A DNA stretch of 64,000 nt, taken from NCBI RefSeq assembly GCF_007050985.1, contig NZ_VHSF01000002.1, positions 1-64,000 on the forward strand, given 5' to 3'. Below, piece by piece: positions 53,232 through 62,230 of the stretch. The translations under genes and the position numbers were made by a program. A model generated the notes under the pieces. It was not told the origin of the DNA. It did no database searches and saw nothing but the letters and a program-made list of their open reading frames with translations. This DNA is from Christiangramia sabulilitoris (GTDB lineage Bacteria; Bacteroidota; Bacteroidia; Flavobacteriales; Flavobacteriaceae). How positions within the stretch are numbered: the stretch's first letter is position 1; every line of letters begins with the position of its first letter.

Positions 53232-53900
53232 ATGAAATCTAAATTATTAATTTACGGAATTGGAAAATTCGCCGAGTATCTGGCATTTCTGTTTAATAAT
53301 GATTCCAAATACCAAGTTATTGGATATTGTATCGAAGAAAATTATTTAAAAAGTAATAAAGTTAAAAGTATAATTAATAACCTACATGTTTATTCATTTG
53401 AGAATGTCACGAATGAAATAACTGATGATTTCGATATTTTTATAGCCATAGGAAACAATGACATTCGAGCAAGAATCTTTAAAAAAGCTATTGAGTTGAA
53501 TTTAAGTTTCGCCAATTATGTATCTTCAAAAGCGACGATCTGGGAAAATTTTGACAACGCTAGAAACATTTTTATTGGTGAAGGATCGATCATTCAGCCT
53601 TATGTAAATATTGGTGACAACACCTTTATTATAGGTGGACGAATTGGTCATCATTGCAATATAGGTAATCATGTGCTAATGACCGGCAATACTATTGGAG
53701 GGAATGCGACCATCGGAAATTTTTGCTATTTAGGTATGAATTCTACCATTAAGCAAAATTTGGCAATCGCTCAGAATACGGTTATAGGTATGGGATGTAA
53801 TTTGGAAAAAAACACAAATCCTTACGAAGTTTATTCTAATAAAGGAACCACAATTAGAAAAGTTGATTCCAAACAACTCGGCAATAGATTTTTAAAGTAA
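53232..53900 (+). CDS. Sugar acyltransferase, PglD/NeuD-like left-handed beta-helix
   Basis: A 222-residue enzyme. The N-terminal Rossmann-like part (LLIYGIGKFAEYLAFLF, FIAIGNNDIRARIFKK) resembles NeuD/PglD. The C-terminal half has hexapeptide repeats (IGEGSIIQPYVNIGDN, IGHHCNIGNHVLMTG, IGNFCYLGMNSTI). It should O- or N-acetylate a nucleotide sugar or glycan. It overlaps by one base with the following GT2 gene, so the two are coupled. Both run against the surrounding minus-strand genes, a sign of insertion into the locus. Family is confident; the acceptor is unknown. Confidence 0.88.
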   Translation: MKSKLLIYGIGKFAEYLAFLFNNDSKYQVIGYCIEENYLKSNKVKSIINNLHVYSFENVTNEITDDFDIFIAIGNNDIRARIFKKAIELNLSFANYVSSKATIWENFDNARNIFIGEGSIIQPYVNIGDNTFIIGGRIGHHCNIGNHVLMTGNTIGGNATIGNFCYLGMNSTIKQNLAIAQNTVIGMGCNLEKNTNPYEVYSNKGTTIRKVDSKQLGNRFLK

Positions 53901-54838
53901 TGGATTTTAGACAATTCCAGGAACGTTATCAAAAATCACCAGTTGAACATTATAAACATAGCAAAGCTAATGATATATTAGTTAGCGTATTGGTACAAAC
54001 TTATAACCACGAAAAATACATTGCAGAATGTCTCGATTCAATAATCAAACAAGAAACCAGTTTTAATTTTGAAATTATTGTTGGAGAGGATGATTCTACA
54101 GATAAAACTCGTTCAATTTGTTTTGATTATGCAAGTAAATATCCTGAAAGAATTAGGTTAATATTACATAGTTCAGAAAACAAAATAAAAGTTAATGGAA
54201 TCGGAACAGGAAACTTCAATGCTATATATAATTTCTATGCAGCAAAAGGCAAATATATAGCCTTTTGTGAAGGTGATGATTTTTGGACAGATCCCTTTAA
54301 GCTTCAGAAGCAGGTGGACTTTTTAGCTCAGAATGAAAACTTTTCATTCTGCTATCATCAATTTATTGAAAAGCCAACTTATGATGTAATGGATTTTATT
54401 CCTCTGGATCAACCAAAATTTGATCTTAGCAGTGAAGATATAATTAACCTCAAGTCCCATCCACAGTTATCTACAGTTTGTTTCAGAAAAATATTTCCAC
54501 AACTTCCGGAGGAAATATTAAAAGTTATTAATGTAGATAGCTTCATATTAAGCATCCTTGGTAATTATGGTCCAGCTAAGTTCTTAGGCGAAATAACTCC
54601 AAATATGTACCGAAGACATAGCGAAGGAATCTGGACAAAGAATGAGAGAGTTCTACAATTGCAGCTTAAAGCGAAAACTTTTAAAAACTTGCTGGAATAT
54701 TATCGAAGTGAACAAAAAACTGAAGCGGCAAGAGGAATTGATAGGTATCTGCGTAATATTAACCGGAGTTTATTTATTCTTTATATAAAAAGGAAAAATA
54801 TATATTCAGCATTGAAGTTAACACGAGATATTTTTTAG
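53900..54838 (+). CDS. Family 2 glycosyltransferase
   Basis: A 312-residue GT-A enzyme. The nucleotide-sugar domain starts with VSVLVQTYNHEKYIAECLDS and has EIIVGEDDSTDKTR. The metal-binding DxD equivalent is in AFCEGDDFWTDPFKL, with the catalytic region following. No membrane helix is predicted. It is coupled to the preceding acetyltransferase by a 1-bp overlap and its 3' end overlaps the converging GT2 by 21 bp. It probably adds a sugar to the lipid-linked repeat unit. The donor is unknown. Confidence 0.9.
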   Translation: MDFRQFQERYQKSPVEHYKHSKANDILVSVLVQTYNHEKYIAECLDSIIKQETSFNFEIIVGEDDSTDKTRSICFDYASKYPERIRLILHSSENKIKVNGIGTGNFNAIYNFYAAKGKYIAFCEGDDFWTDPFKLQKQVDFLAQNENFSFCYHQFIEKPTYDVMDFIPLDQPKFDLSSEDIINLKSHPQLSTVCFRKIFPQLPEEILKVINVDSFILSILGNYGPAKFLGEITPNMYRRHSEGIWTKNERVLQLQLKAKTFKNLLEYYRSEQKTEAARGIDRYLRNINRSLFILYIKRKNIYSALKLTRDIF

Positions 54839-55690
54839 GCCCAGTTTCTTTAATTGATAATGAAGAATTTTTAAAAATGGTTTAAAATAAAAAGGTCTTT
54901 TTTTAAAGGCCAATTTAAAAAACTCATAGGCTTCTTCTCTCCTCTTTAGTCTTTCATTCAAATAACCAATCTGATATAATAACCTTGAATGTGAAAGTGA
55001 ATCTTCAGAATAAATTTTCGCATGCTTTTGTAATAAATACTGTAAAGATTTTAATTTGGAACTAGGTTCACTATTCGGGCGACAGCCCAGATTAATATTA
55101 TATTCAAGATATATAGAAGGTAGAGTTATAGTTTTTAAGTCTGGAAGATGAGCAATTCGCATCCCCATTTCAAAGTTCTCCCCAAATATAATATTAGGAT
55201 CAAATCCACCTACAGACTCAAGAATTACTTTCCGGTAACATACACTTCCAGACAAAAAACTTCCCCTTATTCCATTATATATTTTTTCGAGTTTTCTAGG
55301 TTTCCAGATGGATGTAGTTTCTCCCGATTTTTTTTTAACCTCCCAGAAAATAAGATCATATTTTTTATGGTCCAAGAAAGTAAGATCCCGAATTAGATCT
55401 GGATAAAATTTATCATCTGAATCTAAAAAAATAATATGATCAGAAGATGCCAGTTTAATTCCATGGTTACGAGCCATGGAAACACCTGAATGCTGCTGAT
55501 ATACGTATTTGATCTTATCGTTTACTAAAAACTTCTGAATTTCACCTTTGGTATTATCAGTTGAACCATCGTCTATAATTATTAAATTCCAGTTATCTAC
55601 AGACTGATTTATAATACTTAATATTGCTTTAGAAATCTGCTGGGCTCTGTTATAGGTCGGAATTATTATGGAAAAGTCAAATTCAGACAC
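54818..55690 (-). CDS. Family 2 glycosyltransferase
   Basis: A 290-residue GT-A enzyme. The N-terminal fold starts FSIIIPTYNRAQQISKAILS, with LIIIDDGSTDNTKGE and the metal-binding IFLDSDDKFYPDLI. The C-terminal ~60 residues are basic and amphipathic, typical for peripheral membrane attachment. It overlaps the upstream polysaccharide deacetylase by 8 bp and the converging GT2 by 21 bp. It is one of at least seven transferase genes in the locus. Sugar specificity is not readable. Confidence 0.91.
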   Translation of the reverse strand: MSEFDFSIIIPTYNRAQQISKAILSIINQSVDNWNLIIIDDGSTDNTKGEIQKFLVNDKIKYVYQQHSGVSMARNHGIKLASSDHIIFLDSDDKFYPDLIRDLTFLDHKKYDLIFWEVKKKSGETTSIWKPRKLEKIYNGIRGSFLSGSVCYRKVILESVGGFDPNIIFGENFEMGMRIAHLPDLKTITLPSIYLEYNINLGCRPNSEPSSKLKSLQYLLQKHAKIYSEDSLSHSRLLYQIGYLNERLKRREEAYEFFKLAFKKRPFYFKPFLKILHYQLKKLGLKNISC

Positions 55691-56648
55691 CTTTCAAAAT
55701 ATTATTTATCCCTTTCATAGAAAGAGATTGAAATCCATATTTATTTTTACAATCTAAAAAGTGCTTTAAGATTAATTCTAAATCCTGAAGATTTTTCCTA
55801 GGATTATTACCGAAGTTATGAGGATGCCACCATAAATGATAAACCTTAGCATTTCGCGCTGCATAAGTTATTTCGTCTATAATTCTTTTCATTTTTAGTT
55901 TATCTAAAAGCGGCTTTCCGGTATAAGGCCTGAGTAATCTACTGGCAGGCTGAACACTCACTTGAAATTTACAATCAATATCTGAAAACTTATAGGGTTT
56001 ATCCTTTTTTCCTAAATAAGCATCTCCCGTCCGGAATATTTTTTGTTGTAGAGAATCATTTTCAGTATCTTTCCAATACCAGGTCTCTGGATTAGAGCGC
56101 ACACTTTTGATCCCAAAATCACTACAAATTTTAAGATAATTAGTGTTTAACTGATTTCGTGGAAAAACAAGGGAATCTAAATCGACACCAAAATTTCTTG
56201 CCATCTTGATGGCAGTGTTCATATCAGCAGAAAAACTATCTGCATTTTGCCCATCTTCTCTACAATAATAATGTGAATAGGTGTGAGTTGCTAATTCCTG
56301 ATTTGCTGTTTCAATAATTTGTTTAACTAACTTAGGAGCAAAACATAAATCTTCGGTTTCTTTTTCTTGGATACTTTTTCCGAAAGTATAGGCAGATAAA
56401 TTTTTATTGAAATATTCAGGTAAGTAATCTGGAATATTTTCATTCCATTCTTCCCAGTTTTCATTACAAAGCATTCCTACTGTAGCCCAGGTGCAATGAA
56501 TATTATAATCTTCAAAAAGCCGTAGGATTTCAGGAATAAGACTGCGGGTATTTTGAAAATATTTTATTCTATCTCTCCATTCAACCTTATCAAAAACTCC
56601 CCAAAGCAATTCGAAATCAAGTGAAATTACTAAAGCTCCATTTCCCAT
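55683..56648 (-). CDS. Polysaccharide deacetylase-family protein (NodB homology)
   Basis: A 321-residue soluble protein. The NodB fold is seen in VISLDFELLWGVFD (metal Asp), HCTWATVGMLC, LATHTYSHYYC (the HxxxH metal ligands) and DSLVFPRNQ. The later VYHLWWHPHNFG supplies a His. There is no signal peptide, so it would act in the cytoplasm on a precursor or be non-classical. Similar proteins occur in many O-antigen and exopolysaccharide clusters. It overlaps the GT2 gene by 8 bp. De-N-acetylase activity is plausible but not certain in this subgroup. Confidence 0.85.
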   Translation of the reverse strand: MGNGALVISLDFELLWGVFDKVEWRDRIKYFQNTRSLIPEILRLFEDYNIHCTWATVGMLCNENWEEWNENIPDYLPEYFNKNLSAYTFGKSIQEKETEDLCFAPKLVKQIIETANQELATHTYSHYYCREDGQNADSFSADMNTAIKMARNFGVDLDSLVFPRNQLNTNYLKICSDFGIKSVRSNPETWYWKDTENDSLQQKIFRTGDAYLGKKDKPYKFSDIDCKFQVSVQPASRLLRPYTGKPLLDKLKMKRIIDEITYAARNAKVYHLWWHPHNFGNNPRKNLQDLELILKHFLDCKNKYGFQSLSMKGINNILKGV

Positions 56649-56678
56649 TTACGTATAATATATATCTATAATTTTAAA

Positions 56679-57878
56679 TTAACTGACTCCCAATTCCCTG
56701 CTCTTTAAAATTTTATTTTTCCTTTTTTTCAACATAACTATCCTGTCGTATTTCTTCTGAGCCAAATAATAATAAATTACAAAAAATAAAAAGTACATAA
56801 CCATCGACTTCTGACGCATAATTATTCCCAGATTAGACATAACGAAAGACATCGCCAGCGAAGCAAGGAAGAAAACAGTAAGGCTCATTTTTACAGTTAC
56901 CGGTGATTTCTTTAAAAATTTAAGGAAATCCTTTTTCAGTATTCTTATAAATAACAGTAAATAAATTAGGTTTTCAACTGAAACAATGAGTCCTAGCATT
57001 CCCGGTGCATCAAAAAATAATGGCCTAAACCAAAATGTAAATAGTTTTACTGGCAAGGGGTAATCTACCATATCCACTCCCGAACCTGATTTTGCCAGCT
57101 CCCCCCCTCTGTCTTCTGAAAAATCTTCAAATCCTTGAACCAAATTCTCAGATTCATCTAAACCGGCCATTCCGAGAATAGTGTCCTGCACCATAATCAA
57201 GCTACCAATCATTCCAATATAGATTAACATTTTTTTCCAAAATGCAATTTTCTCTTTACCTGTCATATATCCTAACACGGTACCCGCCGCAACAAATAAG
57301 AACACGTGCGGCCTAATATAATATATTAATACAGAGGCAAGAATGAGAGTAAACCACCTGGATTTAGGTTCCTTAATCGCATAAGCGAACATCATTAAAC
57401 CCATAAATATTGGAGCGCCCTTACCTAAAGAGGCTGTCCAAAAATGCATATTTGGAAGAAATAAGACAAGAATTAAAAAATCTAATTTGAAGACTTTTAA
57501 TTTTATTGGTATGTTTTCTCTAAAGAACAAGTATGCATAAAGAAAGCCTATATATCCAAACCAGGCATAAAGAACCATCATCATTTCATAATTAAAACCT
57601 AAAACATTAATAAAAGGCCAGGACATAAAATCAATGAAAGTTGTACTGGTTCCGAAATACTCCCCCCAGGCACCATATTGAGGACGTGAATAGTATAATC
57701 GGGAATCGGAATTATTAAATAAAGCGTAAGTGTAATAAACTATGAAAAAAAACAAATGATAAAGAAATAATGTATTCATCAGTTTTTTCGAAAAGAACTT
57801 ATGTTTTTTCGAAAAAGTGCTGTACATCATTTGATTGATGACAAATAGTGCTAACATTAAAACTAAAGCTCCAAGCAT
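56679..57878 (-). CDS. Polytopic membrane protein, polysaccharide polymerase-like (paralog B)
   Basis: A 399-residue membrane protein with about ten hydrophobic segments. It is clearly paralogous to the protein at 49628-50857. Shared signatures include TTFIDFMSWPFIN, LFLPNMHFWTASLGKGAPIFMG, IRPHVFLFVAAG, WFRPLFFDAPGMLGLIVSVENLIYLL and SNLGIIMRQKSMVMYF. The role is probably the same type of repeat-unit polymerase. It sits 3 bp downstream of the GNAT gene and 30 bp upstream of the deacetylase gene. Two polymerase-like genes in one locus suggest two polymers or a duplicated module. Confidence 0.7.
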   Translation of the reverse strand: MLGALVLMLALFVINQMMYSTFSKKHKFFSKKLMNTLFLYHLFFFIVYYTYALFNNSDSRLYYSRPQYGAWGEYFGTSTTFIDFMSWPFINVLGFNYEMMMVLYAWFGYIGFLYAYLFFRENIPIKLKVFKLDFLILVLFLPNMHFWTASLGKGAPIFMGLMMFAYAIKEPKSRWFTLILASVLIYYIRPHVFLFVAAGTVLGYMTGKEKIAFWKKMLIYIGMIGSLIMVQDTILGMAGLDESENLVQGFEDFSEDRGGELAKSGSGVDMVDYPLPVKLFTFWFRPLFFDAPGMLGLIVSVENLIYLLLFIRILKKDFLKFLKKSPVTVKMSLTVFFLASLAMSFVMSNLGIIMRQKSMVMYFLFFVIYYYLAQKKYDRIVMLKKRKNKILKSRELGVS

Positions 57879-57881
57879 TAA

Positions 57882-58841
57882 CTAGAATAATTCAAGATCC
57901 CCAAGGCTATACTCCCAGGATTTAAATTTTAAAAACATATTTTGATCAAGGTTTTCATCAATTAGTTTAAAGGTTAAAACAGGTCCAAGACCCCCACTTA
58001 AACTTCTTTTAAAAATAGTACCTTCCAAAGGAACATTCAAGCTAACAAACTGGACCCCAAATTTTTTAGCCCAATTCATTATAATTTTTTTAATCGTCTT
58101 TCTAGAAGCATCTTTTGTAAACAACAACTCCGAAATACGAAACTCTTTGAAATTTTTATGAATTTTCACATAGCCAGCAATAAAATATTCAGAATTTGAT
58201 TTTATAAAATAGGATTGCATTGGGTTATTTACATATCTCCAATTTAAATAACTCTCCCCTTTTGGTGTGAAAACCTTATCCGACCCTATAAGATCCTCAT
58301 TCCATTTATCCAGATCTAAAAATTCATTTGGTACGTCATTACTGAAATTTTGCATTATTTCTTTCTCCTTTTTCCAGTAAAAAGGGTTCACGGGTATTAC
58401 ATGAATTCTTAACTTAGAAATTTCTTTCCATCCCATTTTAAGATACCCCGGCTTACTCTGGGCATTTGGGGTGTTAAAAACGAAATGATCCCCACGTTCC
58501 TTCCCCATAGCCAGAGCATTTAGAGTTAGTTTTTTAAAAATTCCCTTACCCTGATGATCAGGATGTGTTGCAGTATCTACCGCTCTGAAAGCAGAGTACA
58601 CTTTATCCCCCTTCTGCCAATTCCATCGCATAAAAGCCCGTACTCCAATGATCTCATTTTTTTCTTCTGCTACCAGAATTAAAGACTCCCCAAATGGATT
58701 ATCTATATGTTTATATCTCCAAACCTTTTCGGTTTTTTCAGAAGATCCTTCTCCCAGACTGGCTTTCAAAACTTTAATAATATCTGGTATATCACTTTGA
58801 CTAGCTTCCCTAATATTCATACTGCTATTATTAGTGCTCAA
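57882..58841 (-). CDS. GNAT-family N-acetyltransferase
   Basis: A 319-residue protein. The N-terminal GNAT domain (about 5-160) has REASQSDIPDIIKVLKAS, the acetyl-CoA loop HPDHQGKGIFKKLTLNA and YLKMGWKEI. The C-terminal half (about 170-319) is a second, diverged acyltransferase-like domain (KIIMNWAKKFGVQFVSLNVP). Two-domain GNAT proteins of this type occur in Bacteroidota and other surface-glycan clusters. It overlaps the upstream GT4 gene by 11 bp. It probably acylates an amino sugar or carrier. The substrate is unknown. Confidence 0.85.
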   Translation of the reverse strand: MSTNNSSMNIREASQSDIPDIIKVLKASLGEGSSEKTEKVWRYKHIDNPFGESLILVAEEKNEIIGVRAFMRWNWQKGDKVYSAFRAVDTATHPDHQGKGIFKKLTLNALAMGKERGDHFVFNTPNAQSKPGYLKMGWKEISKLRIHVIPVNPFYWKKEKEIMQNFSNDVPNEFLDLDKWNEDLIGSDKVFTPKGESYLNWRYVNNPMQSYFIKSNSEYFIAGYVKIHKNFKEFRISELLFTKDASRKTIKKIIMNWAKKFGVQFVSLNVPLEGTIFKRSLSGGLGPVLTFKLIDENLDQNMFLKFKSWEYSLGDLELF

Positions 58842-59946
58842 GTTTAGCCTGATTACTGTATAATTCTTCCAGCTCCTTAACCATTATATTTAAACTGAAC
58901 TTTGCTCTCACACGGTCTCTTGCAGCCCTTTTAAATTTAGTGAGACTATCAGGGTTTTTTATCATTTTCTGAACAAGCACTTCTAATTTCCCCAACTCAT
59001 TCGTCTCACAAACAAGACCATCTATTTTATTCCTTACTACTTCTTTAATACCTCCAGCATTTGTAGAAACTATTGCACACTCCATACTCATTGCTTCCAG
59101 CAGTGCTATAGGCAGACCTTCAAAAGAAGAACTCATCATAAAAACATCCATGACTTCAAAATAAGGCTTCACATCTGTTTTAAGGCCAGGAAAAAAGACT
59201 TTATTTTCTAATCCAAGACTTTTCCATTCTTTCTTTATCTCATCTTCCAGGGGGCCGGCACCAATAATTAAACCATATACATTTGAATTCCTGTCGCTTA
59301 TAGTTTTAAATACCCGTAACCATTCAATTAATCGCTTTTGAAATCTAAAAACAGCGACATTACCAATAACTAAAGCATCCGCTGGAATTCCCAGTTCCTG
59401 CTTGGTCCTTAAAGATCCTGATTTTATAAAAGCATCAGTATTTACTCCATTTAAAACTGTTTTTACCGGAATGTCTGGGCTAATATTTTTCGATATAGAA
59501 AGTGTCACATCTTCCGATACTCCTATAGCCATTGACTGACTGTTAAATGAATATTTATTTAAAATTTTAGTAACGGGATGATAGCGTTCCTGCATATTAT
59601 GTTCACTATAAATCACCGGAATATTTGTTCTCCAATGTACCAGACGCCCGGCAAAACCTGCCCATGGAAGATGACAGTGGATCAGATCTATTTTGTGCTC
59701 TTTACAATATCCAATAATTTTTTTATACTGCGTTAACAAACGGATATTATCCTTCGCTTCAAAACAGGTAACCTTTCCACCAGCCTCCTTAATTGCCTCA
59801 ACCATTTGATCTTTCCAGGATAGAAAGTAGATATAATGAAACTCAAATTTTTCCTTATCATGCAGCTTTAAGGTTTCTGGCAATAACATTTCAGCCCCCC
59901 CTCTTCCCAATGATTTTATAATATGAAGTATCCTGATTTTTTTCAT
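58831..59946 (-). CDS. GT4 glycosyltransferase
   Basis: A 371-residue GT-B enzyme. N-terminal ILHIIKSLGRGGAEMLLPET is the GT4 acceptor-side signature, HCHLPWAGFAGRLVHWR follows, then the donor side has IGNVAVFRFQKRLIEWL and EX7E in SSSFEGLPIALLEAMSMECA. It is followed by the GNAT gene with an 11-bp overlap. A cytoplasmic retaining transferase adding one sugar to the growing unit is most likely. Specificity is unknown. Confidence 0.92.
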   Translation of the reverse strand: MKKIRILHIIKSLGRGGAEMLLPETLKLHDKEKFEFHYIYFLSWKDQMVEAIKEAGGKVTCFEAKDNIRLLTQYKKIIGYCKEHKIDLIHCHLPWAGFAGRLVHWRTNIPVIYSEHNMQERYHPVTKILNKYSFNSQSMAIGVSEDVTLSISKNISPDIPVKTVLNGVNTDAFIKSGSLRTKQELGIPADALVIGNVAVFRFQKRLIEWLRVFKTISDRNSNVYGLIIGAGPLEDEIKKEWKSLGLENKVFFPGLKTDVKPYFEVMDVFMMSSSFEGLPIALLEAMSMECAIVSTNAGGIKEVVRNKIDGLVCETNELGKLEVLVQKMIKNPDSLTKFKRAARDRVRAKFSLNIMVKELEELYSNQAKLEH

Positions 59947-60016
59947 AGAAAGGCAAAGTTAACCGAATTGCAACCTCTATCAATTAATTAAAAAAAAATT
60001 AGTAAAATATTCTTTT

Positions 60017-62227
60017 TCAGAAATGATAATAATAGGTATCCTGAAAACGCTTTGCAATTTCAGAATTGAAATATATTGATTCTACCTTTTTTCTGGCATT
60101 TTCAATGATCTCCAGATTAGGACTATGTAAGATTTCTAGAACTGAATTAATGAAATCTTCTTGATTATTAGCAGTTACTATTATTCCGGTTTCCTCGTTT
60201 ACTATTTCTGAAATCCCCCCAACATCATATGCAACTACAGGTGTTTCGCAAAACATGCTTTCCAGTAAGACACCAGGCAAACCTTCAATTATACTAGGTA
60301 GAATCAGGACATTTGCCGCTTTAATATAAGGAAGAGGATCAGTGACAAAACCATAAAAAGAAATCTTATCTTCCAGTTCCCTTTTGCTTACAAGTTTTTC
60401 AATTTTTGATCTTAAGGGGCCATCTCCCAAAAGGTGTAAATGGGCATCTGGATATTTTTCTAAAATCTTTTCAAAAATATTGATTAAGCCTTCATGATTC
60501 TTTTCAAAAGTAAAACCTCCTACATGAATTATATGTTTCTTTCCAAAAGGTTCTAATTTCTCTGGCATTATCGTTTTAGAATTCTCAATACCAATGGGTA
60601 TCGTTACAGCTTTATTTTTTAAAACCGGGAAGTTTGCAACTATATCATGCTTTGATACATTGGATACTGAAATTACCTGATCAACCTGATTATAAAGGAA
60701 GTTATTGAATTTCTTCTGAAAATTGCTTTTTAAATACCTTCCAACTTCGCTAGCATTTCTAAAAACAATCGGGACCTTCCAATTATATACTTTTTTAGAA
60801 AAGACTGCATATTTTAAAGTATCACCTGCATTTGCCTGAACTATATCGGGTAAAAAATTTAGAATAATCTCATTAAGTTTTTTCCAGGCCTTTAAATCAA
60901 AAAGCCTTCTGTTGGAAGAAGCTCCTAGTGACTCTATTTCTCCCTTCCATGGCAGATCTGTTTTTCCAGAAAATACAGAAACTATTTTCACAGTATTACC
61001 CAGGCTATCCTGATGATTCGCTAATTGACATGCAAAGGTCTCAGCTCCTCTATTTTGAGGTCTTTGTATTAAATGCAGGATACGTAAGCGATCTTTTTTA
61101 TGGTGCTTTTTTATCCTGAAATAAAAATTCTGATAATCAGAAATTCTTTTTTTTAATTCAAACTTATGGACAGCCTGTCTGCGCGCATTCTCTCCAAGTT
61201 TATTATACTTCTTTGGATCCTTAAGAACTTTTATTATAGCATCTGAGAGTTCAGAAATATTCCCTTTTTCATATATTAAAGCCGATTCCTCATCAACGCA
61301 TTCAAGATTTTCCGGGATGTCAGAGCAAATAATAGTTTTCCCGGACATCATTGCTTCTATTAGAGCTCCAGGCAGACCTTCAGAATATGATGGATACAAA
61401 AACACATCTGCTTTAAGAAGTAATTTATTAATATTATCTATACGGCCAAGGAAATGGATGTAAGGCTCTAACTTTAATCTTTTAACTTCCCTTTCAAGAT
61501 GTGTCCTGTATGGTCCGTGACCAGCAAAAACAAGTGAAACATCTCCACATTCTCTTAAAACCTTAGGCATAGCCTTTAAAAGATCATTCTGACCTTTAAG
61601 CTGGATTAGACGACTTACATTGAGGAGAATAATTCTTTGATTATTAAGATATGGAAATTTTCCATTTTTTTTATCAGGGTCAAATTTAGAGCTATCTCTT
61701 CCCCTATAAATAACCTCGACCTTATCCTTTTCAATATTTAGAGCTTTTCCAGTTTGTGTTTTTATAGTATGTGAATTGGAAATAAAATAATCTACATATT
61801 TCACACTTCGCCGATCAAGCTCAAAGAAATAATTTAGTTTTAATTTGTCTATGGCATTTTTTCCTCTAAGTCTTTCAGGAGAATAAGCATTACTTACAAA
61901 ACTACCAACAAGGCAAATAGCAGGAATTTTCTTTTTAAGTTTTCTGGCAATAATTTCAGAACGAAATAATGTAGCATGTACAATATCAGGCCTTTCCCGG
62001 TAATAAATAGGAATTAATTTATCCAGCGCCTTATTGAATGCGTACTTATCTTCTAAATCCAGTGAGTATACCTTTATCCCTGCCTGCTCCAGATGGGGCT
62101 TCAACATATCTCCCTGATAGATATGCACAAAGACAGGTGTTACTTCTGTAAAACCCCTGGCAATTTCAACCAGACTCTTTTCAGCTCCGTATCCCTCTAA
62201 AGTATCTATCAAAAAAAGTACCTTCAT
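60017..62227 (-). CDS. Fused double GT4 glycosyltransferase
   Basis: A 736-residue protein with two complete GT4 enzymes in tandem. Domain 1 (about 1-370) starts MKVLFLIDTLEGYGAEKSLVE and has LLNVSRLIQLKGQNDLLKA and EX7E in SYSEGLPGALIEAMMSG. Domain 2 (about 380-736) starts LRILHLIQRPQNRGAETFACQLA and has IHVGGFTFEKNHEGLINI and EX7E in SIIEGLPGVLLESMFCE. Domain 1 is closely similar to the whole protein encoded directly upstream (62231-63373). Each half should transfer one sugar, so it may add two sugars in sequence. There are only 3 bp between it and the upstream gene. Confidence 0.9.
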   Translation of the reverse strand: MKVLFLIDTLEGYGAEKSLVEIARGFTEVTPVFVHIYQGDMLKPHLEQAGIKVYSLDLEDKYAFNKALDKLIPIYYRERPDIVHATLFRSEIIARKLKKKIPAICLVGSFVSNAYSPERLRGKNAIDKLKLNYFFELDRRSVKYVDYFISNSHTIKTQTGKALNIEKDKVEVIYRGRDSSKFDPDKKNGKFPYLNNQRIILLNVSRLIQLKGQNDLLKAMPKVLRECGDVSLVFAGHGPYRTHLEREVKRLKLEPYIHFLGRIDNINKLLLKADVFLYPSYSEGLPGALIEAMMSGKTIICSDIPENLECVDEESALIYEKGNISELSDAIIKVLKDPKKYNKLGENARRQAVHKFELKKRISDYQNFYFRIKKHHKKDRLRILHLIQRPQNRGAETFACQLANHQDSLGNTVKIVSVFSGKTDLPWKGEIESLGASSNRRLFDLKAWKKLNEIILNFLPDIVQANAGDTLKYAVFSKKVYNWKVPIVFRNASEVGRYLKSNFQKKFNNFLYNQVDQVISVSNVSKHDIVANFPVLKNKAVTIPIGIENSKTIMPEKLEPFGKKHIIHVGGFTFEKNHEGLINIFEKILEKYPDAHLHLLGDGPLRSKIEKLVSKRELEDKISFYGFVTDPLPYIKAANVLILPSIIEGLPGVLLESMFCETPVVAYDVGGISEIVNEETGIIVTANNQEDFINSVLEILHSPNLEIIENARKKVESIYFNSEIAKRFQDTYYYHF

Positions 62228-62230
62228 TTT

